Positions 33,339 to 36,643 of a stretch of DNA of 36,643 nt are shown here, in pieces. The notes under the pieces are model-generated. The model saw nothing but the letters and a program-made list of their open reading frames with translations, searched no databases and had not been told where the DNA came from. Position numbers and translations under genes: made by a program. Numbering within the stretch: position 1 is the first letter of the stretch; each line of letters starts with the position of its first letter. Origin of the DNA: Verrucomicrobiia bacterium (GTDB lineage Bacteria > Verrucomicrobiota > Verrucomicrobiia > Verrucomicrobiales > Akkermansiaceae); assembly GCA_030431475.1 (NCBI GenBank), contig JAUIJD010000048.1, positions 1 through 36,643 on the forward strand. The letters run 5' to 3'.

Positions 33339-34034
33339 CTATCGACTTCGCTGCATCATCCAGGCGTAGACGGCGGGGTTGTCGTAGGTCTGCGTCCAAC
33401 TGTCGTGGCCGACGCCCTCGTAGTAGGTGGCGTGAAGATCCTTCGCCCCGGCGTCCCGCAGGGCTTTCTCCATCTCGCGCGTGTTGGCGACGGGGACGAC
33501 CTCGTCGGCCTCGCCGTGGAAGGCCCAGATCGGCATGTCCTTGAAGGCTTCCACCTTCTCGGGATCACCCCCGCCGCAGACGGGCACGGCCGAGGCAAAC
33601 AGACCGGGCTCCTTGGCGAGGATGGCCCAGGTGGCGAAGCCGCCCATGCTGAGTCCGGTGAGGTGGACCCGCTTGGGGTCGATGTCGTGTTCGCGGATGA
33701 CCTTCCGGGTCAGGGCGATCACGAGGTCCGGATTCCACCACACGCCTTCGGGACACTGCGGCGCGACCAGGACGAAGGGCAGGCCGTCGCCGTCCATGAA
33801 GCGGGCCGGCGGACCGTGCTCCTTGACCTTGGAAAGGTCGTCGCCCCGCTCCCCGGAACCATGAAGAAACAGAACCAGCGGGCGTGGCTGATCGGGCGGC
33901 ATCAGCGCCGGCGAGGGTTCAAAGAGGAGATAGGAGAGGCCCTTGTCCGGCGAGGACTCGAACCGGTGTCGGGATTCCGTCGGGTCGGCGAGAAGGGGAA
34001 GCGTCATCAGGAGGGCGAGGCAGGGGGCTTTCAT
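33339..34034 (-). CDS. Exported alpha/beta hydrolase (esterase-like)
   Basis: The product of about 231 residues has a signal peptide (MKAPCLALLMTLPLLA). The alpha/beta-hydrolase fold is clear: oxyanion-region motif LVLFLHGSGERG, nucleophile Ser in GLSMGGFATW, catalytic Asp in HGEADEVVP and catalytic His in GVGHDSW. The GSGERG motif and length place it with the prolyl-oligopeptidase-like carboxylesterases and phospholipase/carboxylesterase group; the substrate is unknown. ATG 34034 is chosen, and ATG 34043, with GCGGGA just ahead, is equally possible. It is convergent with the kinase and divergent from the GYF-domain gene. Confidence 0.85.
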   Translation of the reverse strand: MKAPCLALLMTLPLLADPTESRHRFESSPDKGLSYLLFEPSPALMPPDQPRPLVLFLHGSGERGDDLSKVKEHGPPARFMDGDGLPFVLVAPQCPEGVWWNPDLVIALTRKVIREHDIDPKRVHLTGLSMGGFATWAILAKEPGLFASAVPVCGGGDPEKVEAFKDMPIWAFHGEADEVVPVANTREMEKALRDAGAKDLHATYYEGVGHDSWTQTYDNPAVYAWMMQRSR

Positions 34035-34089
34035 CGAAAGCATTCCCGCACGGGCGGCGAGCGATGGCAAGCGGGCGCAAAGGAGGAAA

Positions 34090-34118
34090 TTGACCCTTGC
34101 CGATATTCAGGATAAACG
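34090..34118 (+). promoter_or_regulatory. Possible promoter of the GYF-domain gene
   Basis: TTGACC (34090-34095), a 17-base gap, then TAAACG (34113-34118), just ahead of ATG 34126. A start site here would give an almost leaderless mRNA. Confidence 0.4.
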
Positions 34119-34125
34119 AAGCTCC

Positions 34126-34896
34126 ATGGGGGAGACAAAGGACGAATGGTGGGTTTCCCGGGGCGGTCAGCGCTTCGGGCCCGTGGACTTCGCCACCTTG
34201 GTGGAGTCGGCCCAGGCGGGCCGTCTGGAACCACGGTCCGATCTGGTGATCGGTGGGGATCTCGAGGACTGGGTGCCGGCGGGGGAGGTCGATGGGATTT
34301 TCGAGCGGAGCGAGCCGGAGGTGGGGGACGAGGAAACCGCCGGCCACAAGCCGCCGAACGACTCGATGGCCGACAGCGGCAGCTATGATTTCGGAGAGAA
34401 GCAGACGCAGCTCAAGCTCCCGGGGGCACCCCGCCTCGGCTACATCCTCGGGGTCACGGTGCTGCCGACCATCCTGATCATCGGCCTCGGCAAGATCCTG
34501 CCGCAGTTGCAGTCCTTCGCGGGGCCCGACATCGGGCGTTTCGTCCCCTTGGTCGTGTTCGTGATTCCGACCTCCCTGGTGCTCGCCATCACGGTGAAGC
34601 GTTTCCAGAACCTCGGGATGAACGGCTGGTGGATTCTCGGCTTGCTGGTTCCGCTGCTCAACTGGTGGTTGAACTACCGGCTCATCGCCTGTCCGCCGGG
34701 CTACGTATTCACCAAGAAACTCGACGTCTGGGGGTGGATCCTCGCGGTGCTGTACTGGCTGAGCATCATCGGCTCGATCGTGGCGGCCGTCCTTTTCGGA
34801 GCGGTGGCGATCAAGCAGTTGGTCGAATCCGGGGAGTGGCAGCAGATCAAGAACCAGATCGAGATCATGAGATCGGAAGCGCCACCGGCGCAATGA
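34126..34896 (+). CDS. GYF_2-domain membrane protein
   Basis: The 256-residue protein has an N-terminal GYF_2-type domain (about 5-50: EWWVSRGGQRFGPVDFATL, WVPAGEV), which typically binds proline-rich peptides in bacterial membrane proteins. A charged linker (55-100) leads to four or five membrane segments (about 103-123, 135-152, 163-182, 200-228). No catalytic motif is seen in the membrane part. ATG 34126 puts the WW of the GYF domain close to the start. It may be co-transcribed with the oxidoreductase 37 bases downstream. The role is unknown. Confidence 0.8.
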   Translation: MGETKDEWWVSRGGQRFGPVDFATLVESAQAGRLEPRSDLVIGGDLEDWVPAGEVDGIFERSEPEVGDEETAGHKPPNDSMADSGSYDFGEKQTQLKLPGAPRLGYILGVTVLPTILIIGLGKILPQLQSFAGPDIGRFVPLVVFVIPTSLVLAITVKRFQNLGMNGWWILGLLVPLLNWWLNYRLIACPPGYVFTKKLDVWGWILAVLYWLSIIGSIVAAVLFGAVAIKQLVESGEWQQIKNQIEIMRSEAPPAQ

Positions 34897-34933
34897 GGTT
34901 GCCGCCCGGCGTCGCGCCGGGGAGAGTCGCGGC

Positions 34934-36493
34934 GTGCGAACGGTCGACATCACCCTGCCGCTGGCCGCTTCGGAGGATCCCGAAGCGTGGAGGCGGGCGG
35001 CTGCCAGGCGGCTGAAGGTGCCGCCGCGCCGGATCGCCGACATGCGGCTGGTGAAGCATTCGATCGACGCGCGGCGGCGTCCGGTGAAAGTGCAGCTCCG
35101 CCTCGAGGTGGGTCTCGACGAGCCCCTGCCCGAAGCGGTGGCGGCGACGTGGCAGGCCCCGCCGCTGGCGGCGGGCGCGAGGCGGGTCGTCATCGTCGGC
35201 TGCGGCCCGGCGGGGATGTTCGCGGCACTGCGCTGCCTCGAACTCGGGATGAAGCCGATCGTGCTCGAGCGCGGCAAGGACGCCAGCGCGCGGCGTTTCG
35301 ACCTCGCGCCCATCCTGCGGCAGGGCCGGGTGATCGAGGACTCGAACTACTGCTTCGGGGAAGGAGGCGCGGGTACCTTCTCCGACGGCAAGCTCTACAC
35401 CCGGGCCACCAAAAGGGGGCCGGTCCGCAGTATCTACGAGACCCTCGTCACCCATGGGGCGCCGGAACGGATCCTTGTGGACGCGCACCCGCACATCGGT
35501 TCGAACCTGCTGCCGAAGGTGGTGATGGCGATGCGGCGCTCGATTCTCGAGTCGGGCGGCGAGGTGCATTTCGGCGCGAAGATGGCGGGCCTGCTTCGGG
35601 GTGGGGCCGGCATGGCCGGCGTGGTGCTGGCGGATGGCCGTGAGATCGAAGGGGAGGCGGTGATCCTCGCCACCGGCCACAGCGCGCGGGACATCTACGG
35701 CTTGCTCGCGGCGGAAGGGGTGCGGATGGAAGCGAAGCCCTTCGCGGTCGGGGTGCGCATCGAGCATCCGCAGCCGTTCATCGACGCCTGCCAGTATCAC
35801 CTCCGGGGTGACGAACGGCGACCGGATCTTCTGCCGGCCGCACGCTACTCGTTGGCGACGAAGATCGACGGCCGCGGGGTCCATTCGTTCTGCATGTGCC
35901 CCGGCGGCTTCATCGTTCCGGCGGCGACCGAGAACGACGAGGTGGTGGTCAACGGCATGAGCCTGGCGCGGCGTGACTCACCCTTTGCCAACTCGGGGCT
36001 GGTGGTGACGGTCGAGCCGGAGGATGTCGCCGCGTTCGAGAAGGAACACGGCATCCTGGCGGGAATCGCCTACCAGAAGGAACTCGAGCGGGCGGCGAAG
36101 CAGGCCGGAGGCGGGGGACAGGTGGCGCCGGGGCAGCGGGTGAAGGACTTCCTTTCCGGAAGAATTTCGAAGGACCTGCCGGAGATGAGCTATTTCCCCG
36201 GAGGAAACCCGGCGCCCCTGCACGAGATCCTGCCGGAGGGAATCGTGAGACGGATGAGGTCGGGGCTGAAGTTGTTCGACCGCCGCATCCGGGGCTACGC
36301 CGGCGAGCATGGATTGCTGCTCGGCTTCGAAACGCGGACGAGTTCTCCGCTGCGGATTCCGCGTGGGGACGGATCGCTCGAGCATCCCGAGGTCGCCGGG
36401 CTGTTCCCGTGCGGGGAAGGGGCGGGCTACGCGGGTGGGATCGTCAGCGCGGCACTGGATGGCATGCGGGTGGCCGAGGCGGTGGCGGGGTAG
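34934..36493 (+). CDS. FAD-dependent oxidoreductase (COG2509-like)
   Basis: The 519-residue protein has an N-terminal extension of about 80 residues, then the FAD-binding Rossmann motif VVIVGCGPAGMFAAL (85-99), NYCFGEGGAGTFSDGKL, an NAD(P)/FAD-type second segment VILATGHSARDIYGLL, MCPGGFIVPA, and the C-terminal FAD motif LFPCGEGAGYAGGIVSAALDGM. It matches the uncharacterised FAD-dependent dehydrogenases of COG2509; the substrate is unknown. The GTG start at 34934 has GGAGAG 7 bases upstream. An insertion-sequence end lies directly downstream. Confidence 0.88.
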   Translation: MRTVDITLPLAASEDPEAWRRAAARRLKVPPRRIADMRLVKHSIDARRRPVKVQLRLEVGLDEPLPEAVAATWQAPPLAAGARRVVIVGCGPAGMFAALRCLELGMKPIVLERGKDASARRFDLAPILRQGRVIEDSNYCFGEGGAGTFSDGKLYTRATKRGPVRSIYETLVTHGAPERILVDAHPHIGSNLLPKVVMAMRRSILESGGEVHFGAKMAGLLRGGAGMAGVVLADGREIEGEAVILATGHSARDIYGLLAAEGVRMEAKPFAVGVRIEHPQPFIDACQYHLRGDERRPDLLPAARYSLATKIDGRGVHSFCMCPGGFIVPAATENDEVVVNGMSLARRDSPFANSGLVVTVEPEDVAAFEKEHGILAGIAYQKELERAAKQAGGGGQVAPGQRVKDFLSGRISKDLPEMSYFPGGNPAPLHEILPEGIVRRMRSGLKLFDRRIRGYAGEHGLLLGFETRTSSPLRIPRGDGSLEHPEVAGLFPCGEGAGYAGGIVSAALDGMRVAEAVAG

Positions 36494-36573
36494 ATGTGGT
36501 GTAAAGCTCCCTCCTTGCAGCCTGTCGGACTTAGGACAGCGACAAATCCGTTTCGCGCTGGCATGATCCGCGC
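36494..36573 (+). mobile_element. Probable left end of an insertion sequence
   Basis: The sequence between the oxidoreductase stop and the transposase start contains the inverted repeat CTGTC...GACAG (about 36521-36538), within an imperfect TGTCG...CGACA. It may hold the terminal repeat and transposase promoter. The exact end cannot be set without the other end of the element. Confidence 0.4.
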
Positions 36574-36643
36574 ATGGCCGCCCGGTTCGTCAACGTTGAC
36601 CACGACACCCCGCTTCTTCTTCCGCCCGACCTTCGCGACTGGG
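36574..36643 (+). CDS. Transposase, N-terminal part only (IS1182-like)
   Basis: Only 23 codons are inside the window; the product begins MAARFVNVDHDTPLLLPPDL. This opening resembles IS1182-family transposases, which start with RFxxxDRxTPLLLPPDLREW. The gene runs off the right edge, so completeness cannot be judged. Confidence 0.6.
   Translation, partial: MAARFVNVDHDTPLLLPPDLRDW

Overview
This GC-rich window (codons strongly biased to G/C in the third position) looks like the chromosome of a member of Verrucomicrobiota, probably Verrucomicrobiales. The reasons are a cytochrome c/PA14 protein next to a PVC-type membrane-bound-dehydrogenase-like protein, an ECF sigma factor followed by a Ser/Thr kinase, a pentapeptide-repeat protein with a C-terminal DTDGDG tail, a core operon read almost without Shine-Dalgarno sequences, and many hairpin-rich dispersed repeats between genes. 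The taxonomic call is inference from gene content, not from a marker-gene tree.

Left part (1-6610), accessory and repeat-rich. It holds a cold-shock/DUF1294 membrane protein. On the minus strand there is a two-gene unit: a 62-codon small gene with a good promoter whose spacer contains a perfect 12-bp palindrome, then a nucleotidyltransferase-like gene that appears broken by a short deletion. A secreted pentapeptide-repeat protein and a DUF3024 protein follow, bracketed by two copies of a ~405-bp composite repeat. That repeat carries a fragment of the DUF1294 coding sequence. Three 109-bp double-hairpin tandem units and a 14-bp x6 tandem repeat are also present.

Middle-left (5628-16663), housekeeping. 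A spermidine-synthase-like protein and a HAD hydrolase precede the conserved set phoH / PgpH-like HD hydrolase / ybeY, whose last two genes overlap. Convergent to it is a four-gene minus-strand run: N-acetylmuramoyl-L-alanine amidase, cytochrome c-PA14 protein, dehydrogenase-like protein and NAD-dependent epimerase, the last three overlapping. Divergent from the amidase is a YmdB-type metallophosphoesterase.

Core (16762-29969), translation and transcription. A promoter is followed by tRNA-Thr(GGT), tuf, tRNA-Trp(CCA), secE, nusG, rplK, rplA, rplJ, rplL, rpoB and rpoC, closed by a strong intrinsic terminator. A UUCG-capped hairpin lies between rplL and rpoB, and rplL alone in this run has a strong Shine-Dalgarno.

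Right part (30039-36643). An ECF sigma factor sits next to a multidomain membrane kinase with a Wzz-like segment. Then come a secreted alpha/beta hydrolase, a GYF-domain membrane protein, a COG2509-like FAD-dependent oxidoreductase and the first 23 codons of a transposase cut by the window edge. No CRISPR array, rRNA gene or prophage was seen. The most unusual material is the nested repeat family on the left and the small-gene/nucleotidyltransferase pair.
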